From Dawidia cretensis (GTDB taxonomy: Bacteria > Bacteroidota > Bacteroidia > Cytophagales > Cyclobacteriaceae), in assembly GCF_018598175.1 (NCBI RefSeq), contig NZ_JAHESE010000012.1, positions 1-64,000 on the forward strand: a DNA stretch of 64,000 nt, in the 5' to 3' direction. A program made the translations under genes and the position numbers. Below the pieces are notes generated by a model, which saw only the letters and a program-made list of their open reading frames with translations, ran no database searches and was not told the DNA's origin. Below are positions 19,258 through 28,412 of this stretch, one piece after another. Position 1 is the stretch's first letter; each line of letters begins with the position of its first letter.

Positions 19258-20200
19258 AAAATGCAATGGTCTCTTTCATGGCCGCATCAAAACTGGTACG
19301 GGGCGCCCAGCCGGTGTGTTGTTTCAGTAATTCGATGTCGGCGATGTAGTCGCCCGTTTCGATTTTTTTGGCGATTTCGGGCCACTGGCGGAACACTACC
19401 TGTGTCGCCGGGATATACTTTTGAATCACCTCTACCGCCTGGCGCAGCGAGATGCCGCCACCGGCACCGAGGTTGTATATATTGCCCGCCATCGCCGGCG
19501 TATCGATCGTGCGAGTCAACACCTCTACCAGGTCGTTGATATAAATAAAGTCGCGTTGCTGACTGCCGTCACCGTAGATCTCGATCGGCTCGCCGACAAG
19601 CGCCCTGTGTATAAACCAGTTGAGGATGCCGTAGTTATTACTGCCGAAGCGCTGGAACGGGCCAAATGGATTGGCAATGCGGAAGATGACAGCGCGAATG
19701 CCATACAGACGCTGGTATAACAAATAATAGTGCTCCGTCGTGATCTTGTGAATGGCGTAGATCGACTCGGGCTGCAAGGGGTGGTCTTCCCGCACAGGGT
19801 TTGCCGCAGGCTTGCCGTACACGAGACGGCTTGAAGGAAACACCAGCAGCGCACCGGGGTTATGCTGCCGACACGCTTCGAGTATATTGAGGTGGCCTTT
19901 GAGATTCGTATCCAGATCGTGGTACGGATCGCGGATGCTGTCGGCGGCGCCCGAGCTGCCCGCTAACGAGAAGATCACGTCAAACGGCGCTACGATGTTA
20001 TTCATCAGCTGCGGGTTCAGGATGCTTCCCTGTACAGTATGCTGTCGTACGGTGGGAGTCAGAAAGCCATCCGATTCGTCGTGTATACGTTCCGTCAGAA
20101 TGGTCACGGCGTGGCCGTCTTGCACCAGGCGATTGTACAGGTTCTTACCGATGAAACCGAGGCCGCCCAGTATGAGTATCTTCTTCGTTCCTGTTGGCAT
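19238..20200 (-). CDS. NAD-dependent nucleotide-sugar epimerase/dehydratase (extended SDR)
   Basis: A 320-residue Rossmann enzyme of the GalE/UDP-glucose 4-epimerase superfamily. It has the N-terminal NAD site 'ILILGGLGFIGKNL' (GGxGFIG), the catalytic YAIHK pair, and a Ser region 'LVFPSSRLVYG'. 'FRIANPFGPFQRFGSNNYG' and 'IYGDGSQQRDFIYINDLVEV' are typical of NDP-sugar-modifying members. The exact sugar is unknown. It probably feeds the downstream GT4 enzyme, with which it overlaps. A full TTTTG-N18-TATTTTTG promoter lies upstream. Confidence 0.93.
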   Translation of the reverse strand: MPTGTKKILILGGLGFIGKNLYNRLVQDGHAVTILTERIHDESDGFLTPTVRQHTVQGSILNPQLMNNIVAPFDVIFSLAGSSGAADSIRDPYHDLDTNLKGHLNILEACRQHNPGALLVFPSSRLVYGKPAANPVREDHPLQPESIYAIHKITTEHYYLLYQRLYGIRAVIFRIANPFGPFQRFGSNNYGILNWFIHRALVGEPIEIYGDGSQQRDFIYINDLVEVLTRTIDTPAMAGNIYNLGAGGGISLRQAVEVIQKYIPATQVVFRQWPEIAKKIETGDYIADIELLKQHTGWAPRTSFDAAMKETIAFYDRSNK

Positions 20201-20262
20201 TTTCGTACGGCTATTCCTGCGGGTTTACACGTTTTTCGCGCTGCGCTGTGCAGACACAGGTT

Positions 20263-20293
20263 CAAAAATAGCGTAAAATATCGGCTGCCAAAA
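20263..20293 (-). promoter_or_regulatory. Promoter of the epimerase-glycosyltransferase unit
   Basis: On the minus strand TTTTG (20289-20293) and TATTTTTG (20263-20270) are separated by 18 nt, close to the Bacteroidota -33/-7 consensus. The leader would be about 58 nt. Confidence 0.6.
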
Positions 20294-20385
20294 TTTCAAT
20301 TAAACCGCAATATATTTTTCGATGTTAGGAAATAAACTGGCGGCACCTTATAAATAATTATAAATCAGCTTTTTATAAGAAACAG

Positions 20386-21657
20386 CTAGGGATCGAAACT
20401 GACAGTTATCTGCTTATATCGATCGTTGACGCGCTTCGCAATACCATTTACGACGATAATTGTTCCTTCATCCATGCTTTTAGTAAAAGGGGTATTTTCA
20501 TAATTATCCTTCCCACTAGCATGCAAACTTATCCTCTCCCATTTTTCGTCAGCTATTTTCAACCAAGCCCCGCCCTTTCCCGTTTGGGTGTTAAACGAAT
20601 AAACTTGCAAATTATACTCTTGGGCAAATTCATCAAAAACCGTTACATCAGCCTTAATCTCTTTTTCCAGCACATACAGTTTTTCTTCAACGGAAGGGAT
20701 AAAGTTCTCATCGACCATCGCTATTGGAATTTTATTTCCATCTTCACTAAGATTAACAAACTCAATCCTGTTAAAACTCTTGGTATAATCTATTCCCTTT
20801 AGCGGCTCAATGGAATAATGTATGAGGTCAAGCAATTTTTGCTCGATACTTTCCTGTGGCAGGACAATATTTCTTTCCGTATATAATGAATTTAGCTGAT
20901 CTTGCAGTTTCTTAAAATCTTGCGACTCCACAGTATCACTTTTAAATACATCATTTTGTTCGTTAGGCAAATCATTAAATATATACTTGGTCAGATCGGT
21001 AACAAAGGACTTGATATTGCCAGATGAAACACCAAAAAGCGATGTTTGACTTATCCTTTTTACTTCTACTCTAAAATTAATTTGAAAACTACCAGCCAAC
21101 AAAGCTTCTACATATAGAGTTCTCTCCATATCAAGCTCCGAAACGAATTCGGTTGAACTCTTTAAAAATTGAGAAAATTTGGTGTTAATACTATTAATAT
21201 CCTCCGGCAATGCCTTATGGGAATCTGATTCATTCCCTTTCAAACTGGCAGCAAAATTAAAAGTAGGTTCAAAAACGAAGTCAGGGCAAAACGAATTTTG
21301 CAGTGGCCGAAACCCCTCCGGTATTTCATTCAACGAGACTAATGCATGATCAATCTCTTCTCCAATATAGTTGAAGTCTACAAGAAAAAAACTCTCAACA
21401 CCGTTAAGAAGCCCTAAGAGGCTTAATTGTCTGTTTAAAAAAGCATGGTATTGCTGGTCAGTAACGATCGCATGAATGAACCTGAGGAACCGACTGTCAT
21501 CATCTTCAAACACAATCGAGCCAAGAATCCTATTTCCATAAATATTAGTTCCCGTATAAAGTAAATCATTTTCCCCATCGGAGAATAACACAAGCCTATT
21601 GTCTACTATTTTATGTAGTCCTTGAATGATTACTTTATGGCCGGTCAATTCAAACAT
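20386..21657 (-). CDS. Unrecognised soluble protein, second gene of an AT-rich pair
   Basis: Function unknown. It has 423 residues, no signal peptide or TM segment, and is acidic with alternating hydrophobic stretches. The N-terminal ~110 residues ('LVLFSDGENDLLYTGTNIYG', 'FLVDFNYIGEEIDHALVSL') recall, from memory only, a DUF6575-type domain. The C-terminal ~60 residues ('GGAWLKIADEKWERISLHAS') look like a small beta domain. I use the ATG at 21657; a GTG sits directly before it. It overlaps the upstream 143-residue gene by 8 nt, so the two are translationally coupled. The pair is strikingly AT-rich between GC-rich core genes, which suggests horizontal transfer. Confidence 0.75.
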   Translation of the reverse strand: MFELTGHKVIIQGLHKIVDNRLVLFSDGENDLLYTGTNIYGNRILGSIVFEDDDSRFLRFIHAIVTDQQYHAFLNRQLSLLGLLNGVESFFLVDFNYIGEEIDHALVSLNEIPEGFRPLQNSFCPDFVFEPTFNFAASLKGNESDSHKALPEDINSINTKFSQFLKSSTEFVSELDMERTLYVEALLAGSFQINFRVEVKRISQTSLFGVSSGNIKSFVTDLTKYIFNDLPNEQNDVFKSDTVESQDFKKLQDQLNSLYTERNIVLPQESIEQKLLDLIHYSIEPLKGIDYTKSFNRIEFVNLSEDGNKIPIAMVDENFIPSVEEKLYVLEKEIKADVTVFDEFAQEYNLQVYSFNTQTGKGGAWLKIADEKWERISLHASGKDNYENTPFTKSMDEGTIIVVNGIAKRVNDRYKQITVSFDP

Positions 21658-22081
21658 CACCTAATGATATTGAGTCTAATTGGCTGACATTTTCGAAAGT
21701 AAAATTATCACATTTATAAAAATCGTGATGGTGTGCATTTATAAAGTCGGGAGTATGTTTCACGGTTCCCGTATGATCAGCAAATTTCACTATTGTAAGA
21801 AATGGCTTGTACTTAGGGCTTAACGGAAAAAGTTGCTTAAAAATTTGCGTAACCTCATTCAAGTTGGCATCTGTGATCAGAGAGACTGATTTTCCTTTAT
21901 AAGAACATACCTCTTCGCAGGCAGCAGATTCAGGGCGTTTTCCCTTCTCCCAATGTGACTCAAAATCTACAATGCGAATTTGATTCTTGTTAGTCTTTAA
22001 ACCATAGCGAGACCCGAAATCTTCTTTGGTTCCATTCAGACAATTACATTCGATGTCACTGTGTAGATTTTGAAAGGTCAT
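21650..22081 (-). CDS. Unrecognised small protein with Cys/His-rich segments, first gene of the AT-rich pair
   Basis: Function unknown. The 143-residue soluble product contains clustered Cys and His: 'IECNCLNG' near the start, 'ACEEVCSYKG' in the middle, then 'KHTPDFINAHHHDFYKCDN' near the C-terminus. These could bind a metal ion, but no standard zinc-finger spacing is met. No family is recognised. It begins at an ATG at 22081 in an AT-rich stretch and its stop overlaps the next gene. It shares the island's low GC. The pair could be a small accessory or conflict module; that is inference from context only. Confidence 0.72.
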   Translation of the reverse strand: MTFQNLHSDIECNCLNGTKEDFGSRYGLKTNKNQIRIVDFESHWEKGKRPESAACEEVCSYKGKSVSLITDANLNEVTQIFKQLFPLSPKYKPFLTIVKFADHTGTVKHTPDFINAHHHDFYKCDNFTFENVSQLDSISLGDV

Positions 22082-22208
22082 TTCGGCGATGATTTGTATT
22101 GACAGGTAACTAAATCGTTAAAGTAGTATAATTTGCCGTATTTTTTACAACAAAATATATTTTATCCAAAACCGTGCTTTCAATGCGGGATGGCAGCATC
22201 TACGGCTG

Positions 22209-23747
22209 CTATCCTGCCCACCCCTCGCGATCGAGGCTGCGGTATTGAATAGCTTCCGCCAGGTGCTCCACGCGGATGTCGGCGGCGCCGCCCAAATCGG
22301 CAATGGTACGAGCCACTTTTAGAATGCGATCGTATGCCCGCGCCGAGAGCCCCAGCCGTTCCATTGCTGTCTTCAGCAGCTTGCGACCGGCTTCGTTCAG
22401 CACGCATATTTCTTTTACCATATTCGCGGGCATCATGGCATTGCAATAGATGTCGTCATGCGCCTTAAAACGCTCGGCCTGTACTTCGCGGGCTTTAATG
22501 ACACGCGCGCGGATTTGCTCGCTTGTCTCCGCCTTGCGGTTTCCAGTCATCTCGTCAAAGCTTACCGGCACTACTTCTACATGCAGGTCGATACGGTCTA
22601 ACAGCGGACCGCTGACACGATTGAGATACTTTTGTACTACACCCGGCGCGCAGACACACGCCTTATCCGGGTGGTTGTAATACCCGCACGGACATGGGTT
22701 CATCGAGGCCACAAGCATGAAGTTGGCCGGAAAGTCGAGCGATATTTTTGCCCGCGAGATCGTTACGCGTCCCTCCTCCATCGGCTGACGCATGACTTCC
22801 AACACCGAGCGCTTAAACTCGGGCAGCTCGTCCAGGAACAATACGCCATGATTGGATAATGAGATCTCACCCGGCTGCGGATGGCTTCCTCCACCCACCA
22901 GGGCGATGTCCGAAATTGTATGGTGAGGGCTGCGGAAAGGCCGTGTGGTCATCAGGGCAGCATCTTTACCCAGCCTGCCCACGACGGAATGTACTTTTGT
23001 TGTTTCGAGCGCTTCGTTAAGTGTAAGCGGCGGCAGGATCGATGGCAGGCGTTTGGCCAGCATCGTTTTACCTGCGCCGGGCGGGCCGATCATGATGACG
23101 TTGTGGCCGCCGGCCGCGGCGATCTCCAGCGCGCGTTTGATGCTCTCTTGTCCCTGCACATCTTTGAAGTCGATGGGATAGCTGTTATTGCCGGCGGCAA
23201 ATAGCTCGCGCGTGTCCACGCGTACTGGCTCGAGGGCGAGTTTACCGGTCAGGAAGTCAATTGCCTCTTGCAGTGTGCGTACGGGCAGTACATCGAGGGA
23301 GTTGACGATGGCCGCTTCGCGCGCATTGTCGGCCGGGAGTATAAAGCCGGTAAACTTCTCCTTGCGGGCTTGAATGGCGATGGGCAATACACCTTTTATG
23401 GGCCGCAGTGTGCCGTCGAGGGCGAGCTCACCCATGATGATATAGCGCTCCAGCTGATCGGTTTGGATTTGTTCGGAGGCCAGCAGCACGGCCAGGGCGA
23501 TGGGTAAATCATAGGCAGCCCCCTCCTTGCGAATGTCGGCCGGCGCCAGGTTTACAACGGTTTTGTTACGCGGCATGAAGTAGCCTCCGCTTTTCAACGC
23601 AGCCTCCACACGGTGCTGGCTTTCTTTTACGGCGCTGTCGGGCAAACCACTTAAATGGAAATGAAGGCCCTGACCGATGTTTACTTCGATGGTGATCGTG
23701 CGTGCGTCTACCCCGTAGACGGCCCCGCCAAAGGTCTTAGCAACCAT
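22209..23747 (-). CDS. YifB/ComM-family Mg-chelatase-like AAA+ ATPase
   Basis: A 512-residue ATPase related to ComM, which in transformable bacteria is a hexameric helicase aiding branch migration during integration of DNA. It has an N-terminal Lon-protease-like ChlI domain ('GVDARTITIEVNIGQGLHFH'), Walker A GPPGAGKTML, Walker B region 'GVLFLDELPEFKR', a CxC-type motif in 'NPCPCGYYNHPDKAC', and a C-terminal Mg-chelatase domain ('RAYDRILKVARTIADL'). Length and motif order are normal. Whether this organism is transformable is not shown. It follows a small membrane-protein gene by 24 nt. Confidence 0.94.
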   Translation of the reverse strand: MVAKTFGGAVYGVDARTITIEVNIGQGLHFHLSGLPDSAVKESQHRVEAALKSGGYFMPRNKTVVNLAPADIRKEGAAYDLPIALAVLLASEQIQTDQLERYIIMGELALDGTLRPIKGVLPIAIQARKEKFTGFILPADNAREAAIVNSLDVLPVRTLQEAIDFLTGKLALEPVRVDTRELFAAGNNSYPIDFKDVQGQESIKRALEIAAAGGHNVIMIGPPGAGKTMLAKRLPSILPPLTLNEALETTKVHSVVGRLGKDAALMTTRPFRSPHHTISDIALVGGGSHPQPGEISLSNHGVLFLDELPEFKRSVLEVMRQPMEEGRVTISRAKISLDFPANFMLVASMNPCPCGYYNHPDKACVCAPGVVQKYLNRVSGPLLDRIDLHVEVVPVSFDEMTGNRKAETSEQIRARVIKAREVQAERFKAHDDIYCNAMMPANMVKEICVLNEAGRKLLKTAMERLGLSARAYDRILKVARTIADLGGAADIRVEHLAEAIQYRSLDREGWAG

Positions 23748-23771
23748 GGCGGAAGGGGGGGTTAAGAAGCC

Positions 23772-24089
23772 TTACTTGGCTTGTGATGATGGGCTGCCGG
23801 CGCTCTTGGAAGAGGCTTCCTGCAGGTCGAAAAGTTTTGCTTTGAGGGTGTTCAGCTCCAGTATCAGGGCTGCTTTTTCCCGCTGTGAATCGCGATTGAT
23901 AATCCATGACCAAATAACGTCTGCTATAATGAGAATGACTCCTAAGAGGGTGATCCACTTAAAATAGGGCACCCAGCTTACCATACTAAAGAGCAGGTTG
24001 GTGTTATTATCGAGTACAACAGTGAAGATGAATGCACCCAAGTGAAAAAGTGCAAATACGATATAAAAAATTACTCTGTTCTTACTCAT
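23772..24089 (-). CDS. Small two-TM membrane protein with C-terminal coiled coil
   Basis: A 105-residue protein with two TM segments (about residues 6-25 and 41-62, 'WITLLGVILIIADVIWSWII') and a charged helix ('QREKAALILELNTLKAKLFD') that likely forms a coiled coil. The layout resembles LapA-like or LiaF-like small membrane proteins, but I recognise no specific family. The ATG at 24089 is chosen over a GTG nine bases upstream. It lies 24 nt before the YifB gene and 86 nt after the ABC exporter gene, all in one direction. Confidence 0.7.
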   Translation of the reverse strand: MSKNRVIFYIVFALFHLGAFIFTVVLDNNTNLLFSMVSWVPYFKWITLLGVILIIADVIWSWIINRDSQREKAALILELNTLKAKLFDLQEASSKSAGSPSSQAK

Positions 24090-24175
24090 GTGAGTCACCG
24101 ATTAAAACCAAATACGCTCGTTAGTACGATATACTTGTTAAAGGTAACTGAAAAAATGAAATTCTACTAACGGGC

Positions 24176-26011
24176 TTACCGCTCCATGGTTTGAATTTCA
24201 ATAAGTTTTTTATACAATCCGCTTTGGTTTAGCAGTGTTTCGTGGCGTCCGCGCTCCACGATTTGACCACTTTGTATCACAATGATCTCGTCGGCGTGCT
24301 GGATGGTGCTCAGCCGGTGGGCAATCACGATCGACGTTCGGTTCTTCATGAGATTGTTCAGCGCATCTTGTACCAGCCGTTCCGACTCGGAATCAAGCGC
24401 CGAGGTGGCTTCGTCCAGGATCATGATGGGCGGATTCTTTAATACGGCCCGGGCAATGCTCAACCGCTGGCGTTGTCCGCCTGACAGTTTCGAGCCACGC
24501 TCGCCAATGACCGTCTGGTACCCGTCGGGTGTCTGCATGATAAAGTCGTGGGCATTGGCCACACGGGCGGCCTGGATCACATCTTCTTCGCGTACGTTCG
24601 CGAGGCCAAAGGCAATGTTGTTAAAAATGCTATCGTTGAACAGGATCGATTCCTGTGTAACAACACCCATTTGTTTACGCAATGACTCCATTTCATAGTC
24701 GCGCAGCGATATACCGTCCAGCAATACTTCACCTTCCGTAGGATCGTAAAAACGCGGTACCAGATCGGCCAGGGTCGATTTACCGCCACCCGAGGGACCG
24801 ATCAACGCAATGGTCTTCCCCTTTTCAATCTTCAGGTTGATATTCTTCAGTACCACGTCGCGATCGTAGGCAAAGCTTACATTCCGGAATTCGACAGACT
24901 CTCTGAATTCCTCTACATTCTTTGCATTGGGTTTATTTTGTACCAGGGGCTGTGTATCAATGACCTTAAAGATGCGGTCCGCTGACACGGTTCCCTTTTG
25001 CACCGAGGTAATACCGTTGGAGAAGTTTTTAGCGGGTTGAATGATGGATGCAAAGAGCGCCAGGAACCCTAAAAATTTACCCGGTGTCAGCTCCGGATTA
25101 TCGCCCAATACCATGGTGCCGCCAAAGTACATCAGGCCGGCCATGATCATCACGCCCAGGGTTTCCGACACCGGCGAGGCAAGCTCATTCTTTCGGGCCA
25201 TGGACAAGTTCACCTTACGGTGATAGCTGGTCTCGGCATCGATCTTACCCAGCACAAACCAGCGAGCATTAAACGCATTGATCACCCGCATACCGCCAAA
25301 GGCTTCGTCCAGGATGTTTACAATACGCCCCTGTGATTCCTGGCTCTGAATAGCCCGGCGCTTCAACCGTTTTATGATCTCCGCCAGTATGCCGCCCGTA
25401 ATAGGAAACACCAGCAGGGTAAAAAGTGTCATTTTAACTGATATAAAGAACAGCACACCAAAGGTCACCAGAATGGTGATGGGCTCTTTTAAGACAAACT
25501 TCAGGCTGTTGACCGCCGCGTTCTCTACTTCTACCACGTCGTTGGTAAAGCGCGAGATCAGGTCGCCCTTACGCTGGTCATTGAAGTAACCAACATGCAG
25601 TCTGGATACTTTATCAAAAATATCCATGCGGATGTTCTTCACGATATCCACTTTGATGCGCGAGGCAGCCATTCGCTCCATATACCGAAATACGCTGGCC
25701 ACAAGCATACTCACTACTAACGCGATGCAGATGAACAGCAGCGCCTGCATAATGCCGTAGTCGCGCACCGTGGCGAGAATATGGTAATTAAAAAGCTCCG
25801 TCGCATAGTCCAGCGAGGGCTCAAATACCGGGCGCGTCAGCACCACCTTGCTGGCATCTTTGGTATTGCCAAACAATGTATCGAGCAGCGGAATGACCAG
25901 GGCATAGTTTACGACACCAAAGACAATACCTAAAAAGGAGTATCCAAAGAATTGCGCCAGGCGAATGCCCAGGTTAGGAACGTACCGTAATATTCGAAAA
26001 TATACTTTCAT
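24176..26011 (-). CDS. MsbA-like ABC exporter (fused permease and ATPase)
   Basis: A 611-residue type IV half-transporter working as a homodimer. Six TM helices occupy roughly residues 15-325. The ATPase has Walker A GPSGGGKST, a Q-loop in 'VTQESILFNDS', signature LSGGQRQRL, Walker B 'PPIMILDEATSALD' and the switch His in 'IVIAHRLSTIQ'. The closest well-known relatives are lipid A flippases (MsbA) and drug exporters. Co-transcription with the Wzi-like gene 18 nt upstream favours an envelope lipid or polysaccharide role, but this is inferred. Confidence 0.94.
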   Translation of the reverse strand: MKVYFRILRYVPNLGIRLAQFFGYSFLGIVFGVVNYALVIPLLDTLFGNTKDASKVVLTRPVFEPSLDYATELFNYHILATVRDYGIMQALLFICIALVVSMLVASVFRYMERMAASRIKVDIVKNIRMDIFDKVSRLHVGYFNDQRKGDLISRFTNDVVEVENAAVNSLKFVLKEPITILVTFGVLFFISVKMTLFTLLVFPITGGILAEIIKRLKRRAIQSQESQGRIVNILDEAFGGMRVINAFNARWFVLGKIDAETSYHRKVNLSMARKNELASPVSETLGVMIMAGLMYFGGTMVLGDNPELTPGKFLGFLALFASIIQPAKNFSNGITSVQKGTVSADRIFKVIDTQPLVQNKPNAKNVEEFRESVEFRNVSFAYDRDVVLKNINLKIEKGKTIALIGPSGGGKSTLADLVPRFYDPTEGEVLLDGISLRDYEMESLRKQMGVVTQESILFNDSIFNNIAFGLANVREEDVIQAARVANAHDFIMQTPDGYQTVIGERGSKLSGGQRQRLSIARAVLKNPPIMILDEATSALDSESERLVQDALNNLMKNRTSIVIAHRLSTIQHADEIIVIQSGQIVERGRHETLLNQSGLYKKLIEIQTMER

Positions 26012-26029
26012 GTAAAGATGAGCCCGTCG

Positions 26030-27760
26030 TTAAAGTTCGTACGAACGTCGCGCAATATTCCAGCGTAACGCCACAGACGTAATGGATGTATTATTATTGT
26101 AAAAGGCCAGGTTTGCCTTGCTTTGCCGCAGTACCACGTTCAGGTCAATGAACAGGTTATGCCGGAATTGCCACGAGGCGATAAAGCTGGCATACACCAG
26201 GTCGTTTTTGATACCCTGCCCGACGGTGTTGCCATACTCCTTCTCGCGGGTGGTATTCCGCTTCAGGATATCGCTGCCCCAGTTGTATTTATAGTCCGGC
26301 GGCGTATCGCTGCCCCAGTTCACGTCGGTCGAGTCGCGCCCGATGCGCGTGACCATCAGCTTGCCTGTCAGGTTCAGACGCGGCAACGGCTGGTACCGGA
26401 TCACGCCCACCAGCTCTTCGAAGTTGGATCCCAACGGGTGGGCCAACGGCTGCTGGTAGTGACTATAGTTGGCATAGTTGGTATTGTGCGAATAAATGAA
26501 CGGGCGTGCAATGTTGATTTCCCCTTGCAAGTCGAGGTTGGGCACGCCAAACGCGTCGATATATTTTCCACCCACCTGTACGGCAAACTTGTTGGCCCAC
26601 CAGCCGTCGCCGTCTTTGATGTGATTCAGCACAAACTCGTCGAGTACAAACTGTCCGTAGAAGGAAAGCTTGCGCACCGCATTCCACTTAAAGTCCATCC
26701 CGAGAATAACGTTGTCGCTGCTGCCGTTTTGCTGCTCGATGGCGCGGTAGAAAATAATCGGGTTGAGATAGGCCCATTCAAATTTACCGGCTCCCAGGGT
26801 ATCGTCAGGGCTGAAGATCACCGACTCGAACACGCCTACGTTCAGCTTCTTGCCAATGTTTATACTCAGGTGGTGAAAGGTCACAAACTTATCCGGATAG
26901 CCCTGGTCCATCTGGCGGCTACCGCCCAGGTTGGCGCTGACGTCGGCCGTCATTTCGCTGATGAAGTATTGATAGTTCAGCTTCCATACTTTGATGTTGG
27001 CTTTGAAGAACGACACCGGGGGTGCATAGTCGGAGAAGATAAAGGAGCGCACGCCGTTGCCGATAAAGAAGCGGTCGTAGCCCATTTGTAAGTTGATGCT
27101 GCGGCTGGCGTCTACCGAGATGTGGCCGCGGGCCTGCAGGAAGTCGACACCCTTGCCCGACTTAAACTCCTTCCAGAAGCCTTCGTGGGGAATGATGGGA
27201 TTGAGCGACATCTGACGCCACACGTACGAAGGCAGCACGGCCTGGTTGTCGGTGAGGTAGGTATAAAAACCAATTTTACGGTCGATCATGCCGCGCACCT
27301 CCACGCCCCGGGTATTGATAAAGAGGGCGTCGTCGCGTTGCGTGTCGTGGCCGGTGCCCAGGTAGAGTACGGGGTTTACGTGCAGGTCGAACTCGGGCTC
27401 GTCTACGGAAAACAGGTCGGACTTCTTGCGGTAGAAGTGTTTGAGAAAAGGCTTTTTGCTGTCGGCGGTTTCGGCGCGGGACCACTCCCAGCTGTCGTTG
27501 CGCAAATAATCGTAATTAAAGCGGGCGGCGCGGGACTGGAATCCTTCCAGGGCGTTGACCGAGTCGACCAGGGCGACGATAGCGGACCGTTTATAGGGTT
27601 TTACGGAAGTAAAAAGCTGGGGCAGGATGCGGCCGGTTTTTACTTCGTAGCGGTCTACGAGGTGGTAATAATCTTCATTCAGCGGAGCATACGAGCTTTG
27701 GGCAACCGCGGTGGCGGCGGCCACGCACCCGATCGCCAGCAGGATGTAGCGTTTTATCAT
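26030..27760 (-). CDS. Wzi-family outer-membrane capsule assembly protein
   Basis: A 576-residue outer-membrane beta-barrel protein of the Wzi group, which anchors or organises capsule polysaccharide at the surface. The signal peptide 'RYILLAIGCVAAATAVAQ' fixes the start at the ATG at 27760; an upstream extension of 35 codons has no signal features. Many alternating aromatic strands follow, such as 'RSINLQMGYDRFFIGNGVRS' and 'NFEELVGVIRYQPLPRLNL', ending in a strand-like C-terminus. It stands 18 nt before the MsbA-like exporter. The substrate polysaccharide is not encoded here, although a GT4 and an epimerase lie 6-8 kb away. Confidence 0.88.
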   Translation of the reverse strand: MIKRYILLAIGCVAAATAVAQSSYAPLNEDYYHLVDRYEVKTGRILPQLFTSVKPYKRSAIVALVDSVNALEGFQSRAARFNYDYLRNDSWEWSRAETADSKKPFLKHFYRKKSDLFSVDEPEFDLHVNPVLYLGTGHDTQRDDALFINTRGVEVRGMIDRKIGFYTYLTDNQAVLPSYVWRQMSLNPIIPHEGFWKEFKSGKGVDFLQARGHISVDASRSINLQMGYDRFFIGNGVRSFIFSDYAPPVSFFKANIKVWKLNYQYFISEMTADVSANLGGSRQMDQGYPDKFVTFHHLSINIGKKLNVGVFESVIFSPDDTLGAGKFEWAYLNPIIFYRAIEQQNGSSDNVILGMDFKWNAVRKLSFYGQFVLDEFVLNHIKDGDGWWANKFAVQVGGKYIDAFGVPNLDLQGEINIARPFIYSHNTNYANYSHYQQPLAHPLGSNFEELVGVIRYQPLPRLNLTGKLMVTRIGRDSTDVNWGSDTPPDYKYNWGSDILKRNTTREKEYGNTVGQGIKNDLVYASFIASWQFRHNLFIDLNVVLRQSKANLAFYNNNTSITSVALRWNIARRSYEL

Positions 27761-27952
27761 GCCTGTGAAATTATCTGCAAATGATTGAAATTCAAGGGAC
27801 AGCGGTTTTTTTCGAAATTCCGGGCGAACGGCGGCGACAATGGGGTAGTGCGGAGTATGTTTCAATCGCTGGCCGGTATTAGCTTAAAAAATGGTAATTT
27901 CGGGTCTGCAAGATACCCGAAAACAAGTTCTGAATCAAAACCTGGGCAAGCG

Positions 27953-27983
27953 TTTGGATATCCGCGCGGGCTCCTTATCTTTG
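27953..27983 (+). promoter_or_regulatory. Promoter of the L31 gene (TTTG-N19-TATCTTTG)
   Basis: TTTG at 27953-27956 and TATCTTTG at 27976-27983 are 19 nt apart, an essentially perfect Bacteroidota housekeeping promoter. The leader would be about 29 nt. It lies in the 255-nt gap between the divergent Wzi and L31 genes. Confidence 0.8.
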
Positions 27984-28015
27984 CACTCCTTTTAAGGCAA
28001 AAAGCACGAATCGAT

Positions 28016-28264
28016 ATGAAAAAAGGCATTCACCCGGAGTACAAAGAAGTGGTTTTCTGGGATACTTCCAGCGATCATAAATTTATCAGCCGTTCTACTC
28101 AGTCTCCTAAGGAGACCATTAAAATGGAGGATGGCAAAGAGTACCCTGTAATTAAGGTCGAAGTAAGCTCTGCTTCGCACCCGTTCTTTACTGGCAAGAA
28201 GCTGTTCGTAGATACAGCAGGCCGCGTAGAGAAATTCAAGAACAAATATCAGAAGAAAGCATAA
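28016..28264 (+). CDS. rpmE2: Ribosomal protein L31, type B
   Basis: Component of the large ribosomal subunit at the central protuberance, bridging to the 30S head. The 82-residue protein starts [16 protein letters not shown] and ends '[20 protein letters not shown]', typical of L31. It lacks the four-Cys zinc ribbon, so it is the zinc-independent form (L31B). The frame is open further upstream, but the ATG at 28016 matches the family start and follows the promoter by about 30 nt. The gene is monocistronic between a strong promoter and a strong terminator. Confidence 0.97.
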   Translation: MKKGIHPEYKEVVFWDTSSDHKFISRSTQSPKETIKMEDGKEYPVIKVEVSSASHPFFTGKKLFVDTAGRVEKFKNKYQKKA

Positions 28265-28290
28265 TAACTTACTTCTTTAAAATGGAGAGA

Positions 28291-28317
28291 AAAGCCCTTG
28301 GTAACGAGGGCTTTTTT
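28291..28317 (+). terminator. Rho-independent terminator of the L31 gene
   Basis: Stem AAAGCCCT / AGGGCTTT with an 8-nt loop followed by a T run, 26 nt after the stop. Confidence 0.88.
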
Positions 28318-28378
28318 GTTGTCTGAAATTTATTTTTACTGTGGGCGCACACAGACACACACACTGATTTGGTGTATG

Positions 28379-28408
28379 TTGCGGCGTTGATTTCATATTC
28401 TATTTTTG
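28379..28408 (+). promoter_or_regulatory. Promoter directly abutting the GlmU-like gene
   Basis: TTG (28379-28381), a 19-nt spacer, then TATTTTTG (28401-28408). Only four bases separate the -7 element from the ATG at 28413, so the transcript would be leaderless or nearly so. Confidence 0.65.
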
Positions 28409-28412
28409 GCCC

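Noticed and set aside
22180-22206. Hairpin GGATAGCAG/CTGCCATCC at the end of the yifB-like gene as a terminator
   Set aside because: It overlaps the stop codon region, has a mismatch and no T run.
26123-27784. Two long plus-strand open frames opposite the Wzi-like gene
   Set aside because: They lie wholly inside a convincing gene on the other strand and read as antisense shadows (Val/His/Gln-rich, no motifs).
27785-28015. Upstream extension of the L31 frame
   Set aside because: The extension overlaps the L31 promoter and gives residues unlike any L31 N-terminus.
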